A stretch of DNA of 64,000 nt from Acidobacteriota bacterium (lineage in GTDB: Bacteria > Acidobacteriota > Terriglobia > Bryobacterales > Bryobacteraceae). The notes under the pieces were generated by a model that saw only the letters and a list, made by a program, of their open reading frames with translations, searched no databases and was not told the origin of the DNA. This document shows positions 19,901-29,526 of the stretch, piece by piece. Made by a program: the position numbers and the translations under genes. The stretch's first letter is position 1, and each line of letters starts with the position of its first letter. The stretch spans positions 1 through 64,000 of the forward strand of contig JAFLBB010000020.1 of the NCBI GenBank assembly GCA_017304135.1, given 5' to 3'.

Positions 19901-20097
19901 CCGGGAGCGCTCGTCAACCGCCGCGCTTCTCCCCCTTCGCGAGGGACGATCCATAGGTCGTCGGCAAAAACAAACGTGATGTGCGTGGCGCTCAGCGCCG
20001 GCCGCTGGAGCAGGAGCGGCTTCTCGTCACCGCGCGCTAGCGCAGCCGCGCAAACACAACCGAAGATCGTCAAGCTCAGAAGTCGAGCGCTTTGCAT
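16948..20097 (-). CDS. Tricorn-like secreted protease (PD40 propellers, PDZ, S41 peptidase)
   Basis: A 1049-residue protein with a signal peptide (LLSLTIFGCVCAAALARG). Two beta-propeller regions built from PD40/TolB blades (AFSPDGTQIAFAA, AWSPNGEWIAYFS, SWSPDGKWLAYRR) fill about residues 30-600. A helical cap follows (WRLIRDFFYDPNYHG), then a PDZ domain (VDVAAGDFLLSVDGREL) and an S41 protease core. Active-site-like elements are VGHLSV (His region), NEFSGSGGD around residues 932-938 (serine region; Ser935 is the likely nucleophile) and LENVGVPPD (acidic residue). Domain order and length match Tricorn protease homologues, which trim peptides. Here it is exported, probably periplasmic, and encoded with an amidohydrolase and two PDZ-like proteins. 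Confidence 0.88.
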   Translation of the reverse strand: MQSARLLSLTIFGCVCAAALARGDEKPLLLQRPALSATHITFVFADDLWIVPREGGEARRLTSAPGLETAPAFSPDGTQIAFAAAQAGNFDVFVMPASGGSWRRLTFHPELDVPVGWTPDGRRVVLASGRGREQAHLGAMKLYTAPIEGGFEEEIPLPIAGDGSYSPDGRRFAYTPRGHVFFNTWKRYRGGSTRGILLAELSDSSVAPIPRKNSNDVHPMWVGDSIYFLSDRDGPTTLFRYETTSKQVTKVVDNRGFDVKWASAGPGAIVYEQFGSLHLFDLKSGKPRRVPIRITEDLSQIKPGTVKAGDMLVHASLSPNGAEVVAEARGEILVLNAGTGESRVLTKTAGVAERDPAWSPNGEWIAYFSDESGEYELHLRSPDGSKLNKIRLADRPVFYQSPVWSPDSRRIAYVDNHLGLWYVDVEQKRPVLVDRDLYQWETSLAPSWSPDGKWLAYRRQQPSRLGGIHLYSLDTGKSTQVTDAMADASHPVFDRDGSRLYFLASTESGPSREIDVLNFERGVNNRIYAAVLSSQASSLSGSVDVEGLSRRIVSLPFPAGRYAELKTGAAGILFAKEVEDPRRPRVMTIRRLAVAGRSSTVVASGVREFVVEAKTETLLWRQSGFWTIARAGGKESVLKTDGVEVRSVPKEEWAQIYREAWRLIRDFFYDPNYHGLEPGAVSERYAIFLDGLGSRRDLNYLLAEALGELSVGHLSVGGGEQRSEVREAAAGLLGADYHVEEGRYRFARILRGENWNQEVVAPLAQPAVDVAAGDFLLSVDGRELLAEDNFFEFFKGKAGKPTKIRVAATPDGANARETTAVPIASEASLRHAEWVEVNRRKVDSSTNGRVAYIYLPDTAAEGARRFMREFYAQAEKQAAIIDERFNGGGEHATDIVEYLLRKPMNFTTTRSGADFPQPSAIPGPKVMIINEFSGSGGDLLPWYFRRAKAGKLVGTRTWGGVVGLWASVPALLDGGFVVVPSGLSWNPDGVWDLENVGVPPDFEVDQDPKLVREGKDPQLDKAIEVVLADLAKHPVPKPKRPVYPDQRRR

Positions 20098-20128
20098 CAG
20101 GAGCTACCTCGAAGAAGTCCGCGCAACC

Positions 20129-21403
20129 TCATGGCCTGCGGATCACCGCACCGCCCTTCATCACGAACCGCGCCCTGAGCAACTCGGCGGTGTCAACGAG
20201 CGGGTCGCCGGCGAATCCGATGATATCGGCGAGTTTTCCTGCTTCCAGGGATCCAATCTGTTTCTGCAGCCCCAGCAGCTCGGCGGCGTTCACGGTTGCG
20301 GAACGGATCACCTCGATAGGCGGCATACCCGCTTGGCTGTAAGACATCAGGCCCGACAACGCTGCCATGCCGCGGCTCCAGGTGGGATTCCGAGTATAGG
20401 CGTCGGAACCGAAGGCGACCCGTACACCTGCTTTCAAGGCTTGCTCCACGCGTCCATATCTACGTTTCCGCATCCGTTCGACCTCATCGGGAGTCATGCC
20501 AGATGCGCTCTTCCAAATGTCATCGCTCTCCATGTCGGGTTCCGTGAGCACCAAGAAGATTCTCTTCTCAGCCATCGACTTTAGTGTGGCTTCAGCAATG
20601 AAGTAGCCATGCTCGATCGAGTCGACACCGGCATCGACTGCCGCCTTGGCCGCCGGATCACCAACGGCATGCGCCGCGATTCTCTTGCCCGCCCGGTGCG
20701 CCTCGTCGGTGGCGACCTTCACTTCTTCCGGCGAGAGAACGCCCCCAAACAAACTCACGTAGATTTTGATGCAGTCGGCGCCATCGGACACAGCCTGTCT
20801 AACAGCCTTCCTGACCTCGTCCGGTCCAGAGGCGAATGCGAACTCTTCGCTATCGACGAGCGATTGCGCTTGTGGTGGCAGACCTCGGAAAAGAGTAAAG
20901 AGAGGGCTGATGGCCCGAGTGGAAACAACCATCCGCGGGCCGACCACCCAGCCTGACTTGATCGCGTCACGCAACGCCACGTCGCCGTTGCGGCCGGAGT
21001 TGCCAAGATCACGGACTGTGGTCACGCCCATCTCAAGCGCCTCGCGGGCTAGCTTCGCGCCCAGCAGTGCGCGGTGCGCGGTACTGAGTCGAGCGAGAGT
21101 GAGAATCGCGCTCGCCCCTTCACCCCCAGCCGCGGGGTCAAATTCCGAAAGGAGATGGCTATGACAGTCGATGAGCCCGGGCAGAAGGGTGAGAGAGCCG
21201 AAATCGATGATCTCCGCCCCCGCGACCACTTTGTCGCCGAACTCCACCGCCTTGATTCGGTCGCCCGAGATTACGATCGATGGCCGTTGAAGGTACTGCC
21301 CTGTTTTTGGATCGAGCATCCGGGCTGCACGAATTACCTTGAGAGCGGGTTGTGCAGCGGCAAATCCGCTCAGGGCCGCGAGGACAACAACAATTCGGAG
21401 CAT
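20129..21403 (-). CDS. Secreted amidohydrolase (prolidase/imidazolonepropionase-like)
   Basis: A 424-residue protein starting at ATG 21403, where a signal peptide begins (MLRIVVVLAALSGFAAAQ). An ATG at 21424 would add seven residues. The metal-dependent amidohydrolase fold is clear: the metal-binding HxH in PGLIDCHSHLL, the barrel strand lysine region ADCIKIYVS, the later histidines IAAHAVGD and SIEHG, and the catalytic Asp in VAFGSDAY. The C-terminal hydrolase tail is typical (LEAGKLADIIGFAGDPL). Relatives include Xaa-Pro dipeptidases and imidazolonepropionase-like proteins. It is 31 nt upstream of the Tricorn-like protease gene and probably acts on the peptides that enzyme releases. Confidence 0.85.
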   Translation of the reverse strand: MLRIVVVLAALSGFAAAQPALKVIRAARMLDPKTGQYLQRPSIVISGDRIKAVEFGDKVVAGAEIIDFGSLTLLPGLIDCHSHLLSEFDPAAGGEGASAILTLARLSTAHRALLGAKLAREALEMGVTTVRDLGNSGRNGDVALRDAIKSGWVVGPRMVVSTRAISPLFTLFRGLPPQAQSLVDSEEFAFASGPDEVRKAVRQAVSDGADCIKIYVSLFGGVLSPEEVKVATDEAHRAGKRIAAHAVGDPAAKAAVDAGVDSIEHGYFIAEATLKSMAEKRIFLVLTEPDMESDDIWKSASGMTPDEVERMRKRRYGRVEQALKAGVRVAFGSDAYTRNPTWSRGMAALSGLMSYSQAGMPPIEVIRSATVNAAELLGLQKQIGSLEAGKLADIIGFAGDPLVDTAELLRARFVMKGGAVIRRP

Positions 21404-21521
21404 GCTACCGCGCCAGCCTAACATGGCCGATAGTAGAAGCGCCAGAGGACCCCTTCGTGGTCCTGTACTGGCATTACTGGACATGTGGCTCCGTCCGCTC
21501 TGAACGTGTGCTCGCCGTTCT

Positions 21522-21886
21522 TCACGCCGCCATCCGACGACGAACCTGGCGCTGTACTCGGGCCTCTTCCAACTGCCCATCTCGCCGGGCATGGATCTCA
21601 GCCTGACGCCTGGCGAGCATGTCTCTCGGCGTGATGTAGCCGATGGCGCTGTTCAGGCGGACGTTGTTGTCATGCTCCACGTAGCCCGGCACAAGTCGTC
21701 GCGCGTCTTCCAGCGACAGCGGGGTCCCCGGTCGGATGCACTCTCCTTTGAGCGATTTGTGCCAACGTTCGATTTTCCCGTTCGATTGCGGATAGTACGG
21801 CGAGGTGCTGACGTGCGTCATGCCCGAGATCCGAATGAACTCCTTGAAGTCCTTAGCGATGAACTGCGGTCCGTTGTACTCTCCTG
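21522..21886 (-). pseudogene. IS3-family transposase (OrfB) C-terminal remnant
   Basis: The minus-strand frame reads NGPQFIAKDFKEFIRISGM, then HVSTSPYYPQSNGKIERWHK and CIRPGTPLSLEDARRL, the end of an IS3-type integrase core. The catalytic Glu is in GKIERW. Upstream of about 21886 the frame meets a stop and homology ends, so both other catalytic residues and the first ORF are missing. It is a dead fragment between the peptidase cluster and the respiratory operon. Confidence 0.75.
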
Positions 21887-22183
21887 CTCAACTATTCAGC
21901 TCTGGGCGCGGCCTATTTCAGGAGGGAGGCGCTACAATTCCAGTCTCCGAAGCGCCGGATCCGGTTGGGCTCGTTTGGCGAGCAGGTGGCCGGCGATCTA
22001 TAGTCGGAGGCCTTCTTCTGCCACTCAAGCTCCGTGTAGTGCGCGCATTCCCCGGAATTGAAACCCACGCGTGGAACGCGCATCGGGTGCTCGCTGGTGT
22101 GCCTCGCCACAGACAAGCGGGTCTTTGTATATCTGACGAACAAGTCCTGTATATGCCCTGCGACAACTATTGAGGCATTCGCG
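21887..22183. other. Intergenic stretch, no gene seen
   Basis: About 300 nt between the IS3 remnant and the end of the respiratory operon. No frame has a recognisable domain and no clear terminator hairpin was found. It may hold transposon debris. Confidence 0.4.
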
Positions 22184-23314
22184 CTAGTTACGGTAGCTGA
22201 GGCTCTCCTCCAAACGGGAGTCGGCCAGTGGAACCGGCTCGGCGTGACGGTAAGCGCGCTGAAAGAGGAGCACGAAAATTGTCGTGGCGGCGAGTGTGGC
22301 GCCAATGTCCCATGGAGCCAGACTGGGGTTGGCGGCTCCCAACGCAGGTTTGATCATCAGATAGAGGTCCAACCAGCGGCCTATGACCACCACAGCGGCC
22401 ACCCGCGCCAGCAGGTGAGGCGTCCGTTTCACCCGTTTGGGCATAAGGGCCAGGAACGGGAAGATCCAGTTGAGGATCACGTTCAGCAGGAACAGTGGCC
22501 CCCAATATCGCTGTGTCCGTTGAATATAGTAGACGCTCTCCTCCGTAATGTTCGCATACCAAATCAGCATGTACTGGCTAAACCAGATGTACATCCAGAA
22601 CGTCGTGAAGCCAAATAGCAACTTGCCCAGATCGTGAAAGTGCTCCGCGCTCACAAAGTCCCGCAGTGGCCCCGTGCGGCGCAGCCAAACGAGGAGCAAG
22701 ATGAGCGCTGCCAAGCCAGAGGAAAACATCCCGGCGAAATTGTAAATGGCGAAAATCGTGCTGTACCAGTGGGGCTCCAACGACATGATCCAATCGAAGC
22801 TGGCCAGGGAAAAGGTGATCGCGAAGATAACGAGAAAGCCCACCGACAGGCGTGTGACCCGGCTGGTGAGACCGAGGTCGCGAGTGGTCTCCTGAAGGCG
22901 GGAACAGCGCACGATGAGTCGCGCGAAGAACCACCAGAGCAACAGAAAGAGCGTGGCTCGGACGAGGGTGAAGGGAAGGTCAAGCCATATTCGCTTGAAG
23001 CCAACGAAGTGGTGATGTTCGTGAACCCAGGGATACAGCAGTGGTGCGAAGGCCAGTACCGCCGCGACCATGGCGGCGCCCGCGGGAAGTGTACAGGCCA
23101 TGGCTTCCGGTACCCGCCTGAACGCCACCGACCAACTTGCGCCGCTGGCGTACTGAACGGAAACGAAGAAGACTCCGAATAGTGCCATGCAGGTTAGCCA
23201 ATAGCCCGCCATAAGCACGCTGCCTAACGCGGCTCTTGGTGAGAGAACCATGCCAAGAGCCACCAGCGCCCCGCCGAAGGCGATGAGTCCCATTGCCCAA
23301 TTCCGCGGCTTCAT
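22184..23314 (-). CDS. actF: Alternative complex III subunit ActF
   Basis: A 376-residue integral membrane protein with about ten hydrophobic segments. It resembles the quinol-interacting subunit 2 of alternative complex III. Characteristic stretches are HHFVGFKRIWLDLPF, SFDWIMSLEPHWYSTIFAIY and FWMYIWFSQYMLIWYANI. It is the last gene of the operon, and its start overlaps actE as ATGA. ACIII oxidises quinol and passes electrons to periplasmic cytochrome c. No oxidase genes follow, unlike many act loci. Confidence 0.9.
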   Translation of the reverse strand: MKPRNWAMGLIAFGGALVALGMVLSPRAALGSVLMAGYWLTCMALFGVFFVSVQYASGASWSVAFRRVPEAMACTLPAGAAMVAAVLAFAPLLYPWVHEHHHFVGFKRIWLDLPFTLVRATLFLLLWWFFARLIVRCSRLQETTRDLGLTSRVTRLSVGFLVIFAITFSLASFDWIMSLEPHWYSTIFAIYNFAGMFSSGLAALILLLVWLRRTGPLRDFVSAEHFHDLGKLLFGFTTFWMYIWFSQYMLIWYANITEESVYYIQRTQRYWGPLFLLNVILNWIFPFLALMPKRVKRTPHLLARVAAVVVIGRWLDLYLMIKPALGAANPSLAPWDIGATLAATTIFVLLFQRAYRHAEPVPLADSRLEESLSYRN

Positions 23315-23925
23315 GGTTTACCCTCACTGGGAGCGCCGGCAGCCGCCGAGGCAGGCGGAGGGGCTTGGAGCCGACGTTGCAGCGTGCGTACGTAGAGCAC
23401 CGCCTTCCAGCGGTCCGAGGGGTCGATCTGCACCGCGTAGGCCGGCATGTTTTTCTGGCCGAAGGCAATGAGGTGGAAGATTTGGCCGTCCTTCATCGCG
23501 AGAGATTTTTCGCTGTTCAGGGGCGGGGGTGCTGGAAAGCCGCGCATGGCCACCGTTCCGTCACCACGCCCAGTGGCGCCGTGGCAGGGGGAGCAGTAGA
23601 TCCGGAAGATCTCTCCGCCGTGGGCGGCGGCCTCCAGATCCTCGCTGGAAATGGGATTCGTCAGGGTCGCCCCGGCTCGCAGCGCCTCGGCCTCGCCCGG
23701 CCTAAAGCCGATCTCCTGGCGGCCTCTCGCCAGCGTACCGGCCGGAGGGAGTTGCAGCGTCCTCCCTCCCGGAAGGTCAGGGTGGCTTGAGTAGGCCTTG
23801 TAGGCGCTGGTGCGCACCATTTCCGGTATGAACTCGAAGTTCGGCCCCGTCGCGGCGGGCCGGACGAGCAGGTTTGCAGCAATCGAGGCGAGGAATGCGG
23901 CCAGCAGGAACCCGTTGAGCCTCAT
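23311..23925 (-). CDS. actE: Alternative complex III cytochrome c subunit ActE
   Basis: A 204-residue protein. The start is ATG 23925, overlapping the actD stop as ATGA, with an N-terminal membrane anchor (LNGFLLAAFLASIAANLL). One c-type haem site, CSPCH, lies at residues 111-115, with a likely Met ligand in DGTVAMRGF or QKNMPAYA. It is the mono-haem subunit of alternative complex III, facing the periplasm and passing electrons out of the complex. Confidence 0.9.
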   Translation of the reverse strand: MRLNGFLLAAFLASIAANLLVRPAATGPNFEFIPEMVRTSAYKAYSSHPDLPGGRTLQLPPAGTLARGRQEIGFRPGEAEALRAGATLTNPISSEDLEAAAHGGEIFRIYCSPCHGATGRGDGTVAMRGFPAPPPLNSEKSLAMKDGQIFHLIAFGQKNMPAYAVQIDPSDRWKAVLYVRTLQRRLQAPPPASAAAGAPSEGKP

Positions 23926-24452
23926 ACAGCAGTCTCCTCGGCCCGTTCGAAGACCTCGACGGCTCCGTATGTCTCCAGCAAGCGTTTGATCGTCTGGGGG
24001 TCGAACGCCGCGTCGGCTTCCTCGATGACCAGGGCGAAGCGGTCGTTTGTAGTTCCCCGATCGGCGATCACGGCCGTCTTGCCGGGATACAACCGGCTGA
24101 CCAGCAAGAAGGCGAAGACCGTGCTCAAGCCAGCGAACAGGACCATGACCTCGAACGTGATGGGGACAAACGCCGGAAGTGAGTCCCAGGGTTTGCCGCC
24201 CACATTCACGGGCCAGTCGACGGAGGTCGTCCAGTATTCGAACCAGACCTTGAGCGCGGCGCCGGAGAGGCCAAGCGCGAAGCAGACCCAAGGCAGCCGC
24301 GACGGCGGTAACCCCATGGCCTCGTCCAAGCCATGGACGGCGTAAGGAGCATAGACGTCCATTATCCGCAGCCCCTGTTTCCGGACAGCCCTGGTCGCCT
24401 GCATGACCTGCTGTTCATCGGCGAAAATGCCGACCATGACCCTGCGTGTCAT
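23922..24452 (-). CDS. actD: Alternative complex III subunit ActD (DUF3341)
   Basis: A 176-residue protein starting at ATG 24452, which overlaps the actC stop as ATGA. It begins with a ferredoxin-like soluble part ([18 protein letters not shown]...[13 protein letters not shown]). Two membrane helices follow ([19 protein letters not shown] and [20 protein letters not shown]). This is the DUF3341 pattern of ActD, a small structural subunit of the complex. Confidence 0.9.
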   Translation of the reverse strand: MTRRVMVGIFADEQQVMQATRAVRKQGLRIMDVYAPYAVHGLDEAMGLPPSRLPWVCFALGLSGAALKVWFEYWTTSVDWPVNVGGKPWDSLPAFVPITFEVMVLFAGLSTVFAFLLVSRLYPGKTAVIADRGTTNDRFALVIEEADAAFDPQTIKRLLETYGAVEVFERAEETAV

Positions 24453-25846
24453 TCCTGGTGGCTCCCTTCCTCGTGGCGTGGTTGTCCCCCGCCGGATGGG
24501 TGACCGTGCTGAAGAACACCCTTCACTTCGGCGATGGCGATCACCGGCAGGAGGCGGCAAAAGAGAAGGAAGAGTGTGAAGAACAATCCGAAGCTTCCCA
24601 GTAAGGTTGCCACCTCAATCGGGCTGGGCGTGTAACTGGCCCAACTGGACGGCAGGTAGTCGCGGTGGAGGCTTGTGACGATGATGACGAAGCGCTCAAA
24701 CCACATGCCAATGTTGATGAAGATTGTGATCACGAACACAGCAGGGAGCGAAGAGCGCACGCGTTTGAACCAGAGAAATTGAGGAGCCAGCACATTGCAG
24801 GAAACCATTGTCCAGTAAGACCATGCCATTGGCCCCATCGCCCTGTTCAGAAAAACGAACTGTTCGTATGAATTTCCCGAGTATTGGGCCATGAAGAATT
24901 CGGTCCCATAAGCGAGTGAAACGATTCCACTTGTCAGCAGGATGAGCTTGCACATCACGTCCACGTGCCGGTGCGTGATGTAGTGCTCCAGGTTCATCGC
25001 TTTTCTGGCGATGATCATCAGCGTCAGCACCATGGCCATGCCCGAGAAGATGGCGCCGGCGACGAAATAAGGGGGGAAAATGGTCGCATGCCAGCCGGGG
25101 ATGACGGAGGTGGCAAAGTCCCAACTGACGATGGTGTGCACGGAAACCACGAGGGGCGTGGCCAACCCGGCGAGGAGCGTGTAGACGGTTTCGTAGCGTT
25201 GCCAAGTGCGGTAGCTGCCGTCCCACCCCAGGCTGAGCAGGGAGAAGACGGCGCGCCGCGGCCCTGCGCGGCTGCGGTCACGGATGGTGGCCAGGTCAGG
25301 GATCAGTCCGATGTACCAAAAGGTGGCCGAGATAATGAAGTAAGTGGAGATGGCGAATGCGTCCCAAGCCAGAGGCGAACGGAAGTTCATCCAGAGCGGC
25401 CCGCGGTCGTTGGGGTAGGGGAAGACCCAGAAGCCCATCCAGGGCCTGCCCATGTGAATCAGGGGAAAGATGCCGGCGCACATGACAGCGAAGAGTGTCA
25501 TGGCTTCCGCGGAACGGTTGACGGAGGTCCTCCAACGCTGGCGGAACAGGAAGAGGATCGCGGAAATGAGCGTGCCGGCGTGGCCGATGCCAATCCAGAA
25601 CACGAAGTTCGTGATGTCGAAGGCCCATCCGACGGTGTTGTTCAGGCCCCAGGTTCCAATGCCGGTGGCGACTTGGTAGCTCACGGCGGCGGCACCCAAC
25701 GCGAGGAGCCCCAGCGCACCGGCAAACGCGATCCACCAGAGTAAACCTGGCCGTCGCTCCATGGGCGCCAGGACGTCGAGGGTCACCTGGGCCAGCGTTT
25801 TACCGCCCTGGATGAGGGGAAGACGGACGGTTCCTGCTTCACCCAT
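24449..25846 (-). CDS. actC: Alternative complex III membrane subunit ActC (NrfD/PsrC family)
   Basis: A 465-residue membrane protein with about ten helices of the NrfD/PsrC family. Typical ActC stretches are [50 protein letters not shown] and [18 protein letters not shown]. The ATG at 25846 is preceded by GGGGGTCACC and overlaps actB by 8 nt. It forms a quinol-binding site and contacts the iron-sulfur subunit ActB. Confidence 0.92.
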   Translation of the reverse strand: MGEAGTVRLPLIQGGKTLAQVTLDVLAPMERRPGLLWWIAFAGALGLLALGAAAVSYQVATGIGTWGLNNTVGWAFDITNFVFWIGIGHAGTLISAILFLFRQRWRTSVNRSAEAMTLFAVMCAGIFPLIHMGRPWMGFWVFPYPNDRGPLWMNFRSPLAWDAFAISTYFIISATFWYIGLIPDLATIRDRSRAGPRRAVFSLLSLGWDGSYRTWQRYETVYTLLAGLATPLVVSVHTIVSWDFATSVIPGWHATIFPPYFVAGAIFSGMAMVLTLMIIARKAMNLEHYITHRHVDVMCKLILLTSGIVSLAYGTEFFMAQYSGNSYEQFVFLNRAMGPMAWSYWTMVSCNVLAPQFLWFKRVRSSLPAVFVITIFINIGMWFERFVIIVTSLHRDYLPSSWASYTPSPIEVATLLGSFGLFFTLFLLFCRLLPVIAIAEVKGVLQHGHPSGGGQPRHEEGSHQE

Positions 25847-28800
25847 GGTGACCCCCTTCGTTTGCCTGCCCATCGCGCCGGATGATCTTTAAGTAATAGA
25901 CGGACGGGCGGACGTTAATTTCCTCGAGCACACGATATCCCCTGGGATGGTTGGCCCACATAGATATCCGGCTCTTGGAGTTGTTCAAATCCCCGAAGAC
26001 GATGGCCTGGGTCGGGCAGGATTGCTGGCAGGCTGGCACCACTTCGCCTTCGTCAATGGGCTTTCCGAGGCGCTTGGCCTCGATCTTGGCCTCCTGGATT
26101 CGCTGCACGCAGAAGCTGCACTTTTCCATCACGCCGCGCGAGCGGACCGTCACGTCGGGATTGAGGAGGAGGTTGACGAGGCGATCCTCACGCGGATACT
26201 CGAACCAATTGAACCTCCGCACCTTGTAGGGGCAGTTGTTGGCGCAGTAACGTGTGCCGACGCAGCGGTTGTACACCTGCTGGTTCAGCCCTTCGGAACT
26301 GTGCACGGTAGCCAGGACGGGACAGACGGTTTCGCACGGCGCGTGTTCGCAGTGCTGGCACATCATGGGCTGATGCGCGACGCGGGGATTCTCCGGCGGC
26401 CCGCTGTAGTAGCGGTCGACGCGCAGCCAATACATCTCCCTGTTGCGGACGACCTCATCGCGGCCGGCGACGGGAACATTGTTCTCGATCTGGCAGGAGA
26501 CGACGCAAGCCGAGCACCCTGTGCAGGCGTCCAGATCGATAGCCATGGCCCAGCGGCGGCCCGTATATTGATGGTCCCTGGGCCAGAGTTCGGGATGGGG
26601 TTCTGCATGGTGCGGCGGCGGAGTGGACAGAGCATCCAGACTGACTTCCTGAATAATGGGCCGCGGTGGGCCGCCCGGGTTGAGATCGGGGGGAACCGCC
26701 AGTGTATGGTGCGTCTGAGTGATCGCCAGTTCCCGTTTGCGGCCGGTCTTTTCGATCCGGACGACTCGCAGGTAGGAGAGGCCCTCCGGCGACCACTGCA
26801 AAAAGCACGATGCGTTGGCGCCGACCAATCCGTCCGCGCCTACGGACGGCCGGGCGTAGAGCCACTGCGGACCCACGCGCGAGAAGCGTTGTGAGACGCG
26901 GCGGCCATAGCCGAGCGCGATGGCCACGGCGCCGTCGTGCTGGCCGGGCTGCACCAGGACGGGCAGTTCGACGACGTGCCCATCCGCGGTGAGCCGCACC
27001 AGGTCCCCGTCGCCGACGTTGAGTGCGGCGGCCTTGGCCGGAGACAGGCATGCGTAATTGTCCCAGGTGGCTTTCGTGACCGGGTCGGGCAGTTCCTGCA
27101 GCCAAGGGTTGAAGGCGTGGCGGCCATCGGGGAGGGAGGTTTTGGCATACAGGACCGCGGTCAGGCCCTCGCCGTGAGCAACAGGGTCGAGGGATTCCAC
27201 TTCTTCAGCGCGGAACGGCTTGCGGGCTCGGCTCCGCGGGGTCACTTCGACGGCGCCGGTCTGGAGCGCGGTTCGCCAGAACTCATCGAATGAAAGTCCG
27301 CCCGTGTGGCGAGGATGAATCGAGTCCCGCCAATGGGCACGTATCAGGTCATGCGCGGCGGCGGGCTGGCTGCTCCAGGCGGCAAAGCTCTCGATGGCCG
27401 GACGGCTTTTGCCCACCAACTGGAAGACCGGCTGTTGGATGCTGACCGTTCCGGCCACCGGCTCCGCGTCGCCCCAGGATTCCAGGGCATCGGCGTCGGG
27501 GCAAACAAAACGCGCCATTTGTGCCGTCTCATCCATCTGGGCGCTTAAGCTCACGAACAACGGGATGTGCCGCAGCGCCTCCAGCGCGTGGTTGTCGAGC
27601 GGGAGATCCGCGGCGGGGTTGACGCCGTATACGATCAGCGCGTCCACCTGGCCGGCCGCGATCTCCTGGAGCAAGCCGGACATGGCTTTGTCGCTGCCCT
27701 GGCGCTGGAGCGAAGGCCGGTCCAGATCAAGCACCGTTCCGTAGTTGCCGAGCAGATGGTTGCAGTAGGCGCACAGCTTTTGCGCCTTGAGGTCGGCAAG
27801 GCCACAAACCACGAGGCTTCTTCCACGGGAGTTCCAGAGGCGCTCGGCGACGCCGTCAAGTTGACTTTCAGGAAGCCCGCTGGATTGGCCGCGTGCAGCC
27901 GGAAATTGCGCGCCGGTCCTCGCCGCTAGACGTGAGGCCAGAGCCTCCAGCGCCGGAGCGATCTGGCCGGGAGTGAGCCGGACGCGTTCGTCAGCCCTGG
28001 CTCCCGTCACCGACATTCGGGATTCAAAATGCGCGTGCCAGGCATGTTGGAAGGGGACGCCATCTTCCAGCCGCGCCTCCCGGTAGCCGCGGGCGAACTC
28101 AACAGGAGAGATCCACGAACCGAGGAAGTCGGCATCGAAGGCGGCCACGACGGGAGCTTTGTCAAACCGCATCCTGGGTAGGACACGGATTCCGAACAAT
28201 AGCTCATGCGCATCCAGCAGCGCGGAAACCGAAATCGGGTCAAAGACCACGTGCCGTGCTTTGTTGAAGCTCGCCGCGAATACGCGGATCCGTTCCAGTA
28301 GCGCCGGGCTGGTTGTGGTCCCTGTGAGAATCCTGATCGCACCCTTCTTCCGCCGGATGGAGTCGAAAGACGTGGCGATCGCCTTGTCGGTCTCTTCCCA
28401 CGACGACGGCTTGCCCGAGATCAGCGGTTGCCTTAGGCGGAGGCCGTCGTAAAGACTCAGAATGGAGGCTTGGCCAACCGCACATAGCCCGCCGCACGAG
28501 AGGGGGTGATCCGGATTGCCCTCCAACTTCACGGGGCGTCCGTCGCGGACCTTGGCCAGCACGCCGCAGGCGGATGCGCAACCTCCACATACCGTCGCGT
28601 ATTGGTCCGAACGGCCCGGCCAATAGCCCTCTGGCTGTGAAGGCAAGGGCGACGCGGTGCGCCCCGGCGCGCGGCTGCATCCGCCCATGGCCCCGGCGGC
28701 CACCACGAAACCGGTGGCGCGGAGGAAATCCCGCCTGCCAGGCGACGCAGCATGCCGGAGCGGCGTGTCGTCGAATTCAGCCTCTCCGTGCCGCTTGGAA

Positions 28801-28859
28801 TCGGGCTGGTCAGCATACTCATCGAGACTGCGCCAACGGGATGGATGCGGATCAATCAT
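25839..28859 (-). CDS. actB: Alternative complex III iron-sulfur subunit ActB
   Basis: A 1006-residue protein. A twin-arginine signal (RRDFLRATG, about residues 42-50) is followed by a molybdopterin-oxidoreductase-like domain of about 700 residues. Its N-terminal cysteines CGGCASACG...CGGLC suggest an additional cluster. A C-terminal ferredoxin domain has four cysteine groups: [37 protein letters not shown], and CSFCVQRI with CQQSCP. It is exported folded by Tat and relays electrons within the complex. In known ActB proteins the molybdenum-type domain carries no molybdenum cofactor. The gene starts 13 nt after actA with a GAGGAG before the ATG. Confidence 0.93.
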   Translation of the reverse strand: MIDPHPSRWRSLDEYADQPDSKRHGEAEFDDTPLRHAASPGRRDFLRATGFVVAAGAMGGCSRAPGRTASPLPSQPEGYWPGRSDQYATVCGGCASACGVLAKVRDGRPVKLEGNPDHPLSCGGLCAVGQASILSLYDGLRLRQPLISGKPSSWEETDKAIATSFDSIRRKKGAIRILTGTTTSPALLERIRVFAASFNKARHVVFDPISVSALLDAHELLFGIRVLPRMRFDKAPVVAAFDADFLGSWISPVEFARGYREARLEDGVPFQHAWHAHFESRMSVTGARADERVRLTPGQIAPALEALASRLAARTGAQFPAARGQSSGLPESQLDGVAERLWNSRGRSLVVCGLADLKAQKLCAYCNHLLGNYGTVLDLDRPSLQRQGSDKAMSGLLQEIAAGQVDALIVYGVNPAADLPLDNHALEALRHIPLFVSLSAQMDETAQMARFVCPDADALESWGDAEPVAGTVSIQQPVFQLVGKSRPAIESFAAWSSQPAAAHDLIRAHWRDSIHPRHTGGLSFDEFWRTALQTGAVEVTPRSRARKPFRAEEVESLDPVAHGEGLTAVLYAKTSLPDGRHAFNPWLQELPDPVTKATWDNYACLSPAKAAALNVGDGDLVRLTADGHVVELPVLVQPGQHDGAVAIALGYGRRVSQRFSRVGPQWLYARPSVGADGLVGANASCFLQWSPEGLSYLRVVRIEKTGRKRELAITQTHHTLAVPPDLNPGGPPRPIIQEVSLDALSTPPPHHAEPHPELWPRDHQYTGRRWAMAIDLDACTGCSACVVSCQIENNVPVAGRDEVVRNREMYWLRVDRYYSGPPENPRVAHQPMMCQHCEHAPCETVCPVLATVHSSEGLNQQVYNRCVGTRYCANNCPYKVRRFNWFEYPREDRLVNLLLNPDVTVRSRGVMEKCSFCVQRIQEAKIEAKRLGKPIDEGEVVPACQQSCPTQAIVFGDLNNSKSRISMWANHPRGYRVLEEINVRPSVYYLKIIRRDGQANEGGHHG

Positions 28860-28872
28860 CGATGGAGACTCC

Positions 28873-29526
28873 TCAGTAATGGCAGGTGGCGCAGTCGATG
28901 GAGGCGTTCACCGTCCGGCCCTGGATTCCTTTCCGGTTTGCATCACGATGGCAGTTCACACACCATCCCATGCTGAGAGTGGAGAACTGCCGCATCCGCT
29001 CCATGGTTTCGACGGGTCCATGGCACACCTGGCAAGCGACGCCCGCCGTGACGTGCGCACGGTGGTCGAAGTACACAAAGTCGGGCAGGTTGTGGACCCG
29101 CGTCCAAGAGACGCCAGACCGAATCCCTTGGGGTTGGATTTCAGCCTCGGCATCAAGCCCCATGGCCTGATACAGGCGTAACAATGCGGCCGATGTCACC
29201 GGCCGCGGCTTCCGGTTCTCCTTTGCAGCCAACTCATCTTCCTGGCGGACCGCACCGAAGGAAGCTCTGACATGGGTATGGCAGTTCAGGCAGATGTTGC
29301 CGGACGGGATACCGGCATGCCTGCTTCGCATGGCGCCGGAGTGGCAATAGAGGCAATCGATCTTCAGTTCACCCGCGTGTAGGCGGTGCGAGTAAGCGAT
29401 TGGCTGCGCCGGTTCGTAGCCCTGATGGTTGCCTGGAAGCCGGGCCGACCCCAACCTGGAGGAGAACAGGTGCATGCTAAACGCCAAGCCGATCAACAAG
29501 ATAATGGTCAGGATGCGGTGGGTCAT
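28873..29526 (-). CDS. actA: Alternative complex III pentahaem cytochrome c ActA
   Basis: A 217-residue protein with an N-terminal membrane anchor (ILTIILLIGLAFSMHLF). Five haem-binding motifs are present in order: CLYCH, CLNCH, CQVCH, CVNCH, CATCH. This is the usual number for ActA. It faces the periplasm and collects electrons from the quinol-oxidising part of the complex. Its start overlaps the narK stop as ATGA, joining the act genes to the nar genes in one transcript. Confidence 0.93.
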   Translation of the reverse strand: MTHRILTIILLIGLAFSMHLFSSRLGSARLPGNHQGYEPAQPIAYSHRLHAGELKIDCLYCHSGAMRSRHAGIPSGNICLNCHTHVRASFGAVRQEDELAAKENRKPRPVTSAALLRLYQAMGLDAEAEIQPQGIRSGVSWTRVHNLPDFVYFDHRAHVTAGVACQVCHGPVETMERMRQFSTLSMGWCVNCHRDANRKGIQGRTVNASIDCATCHY

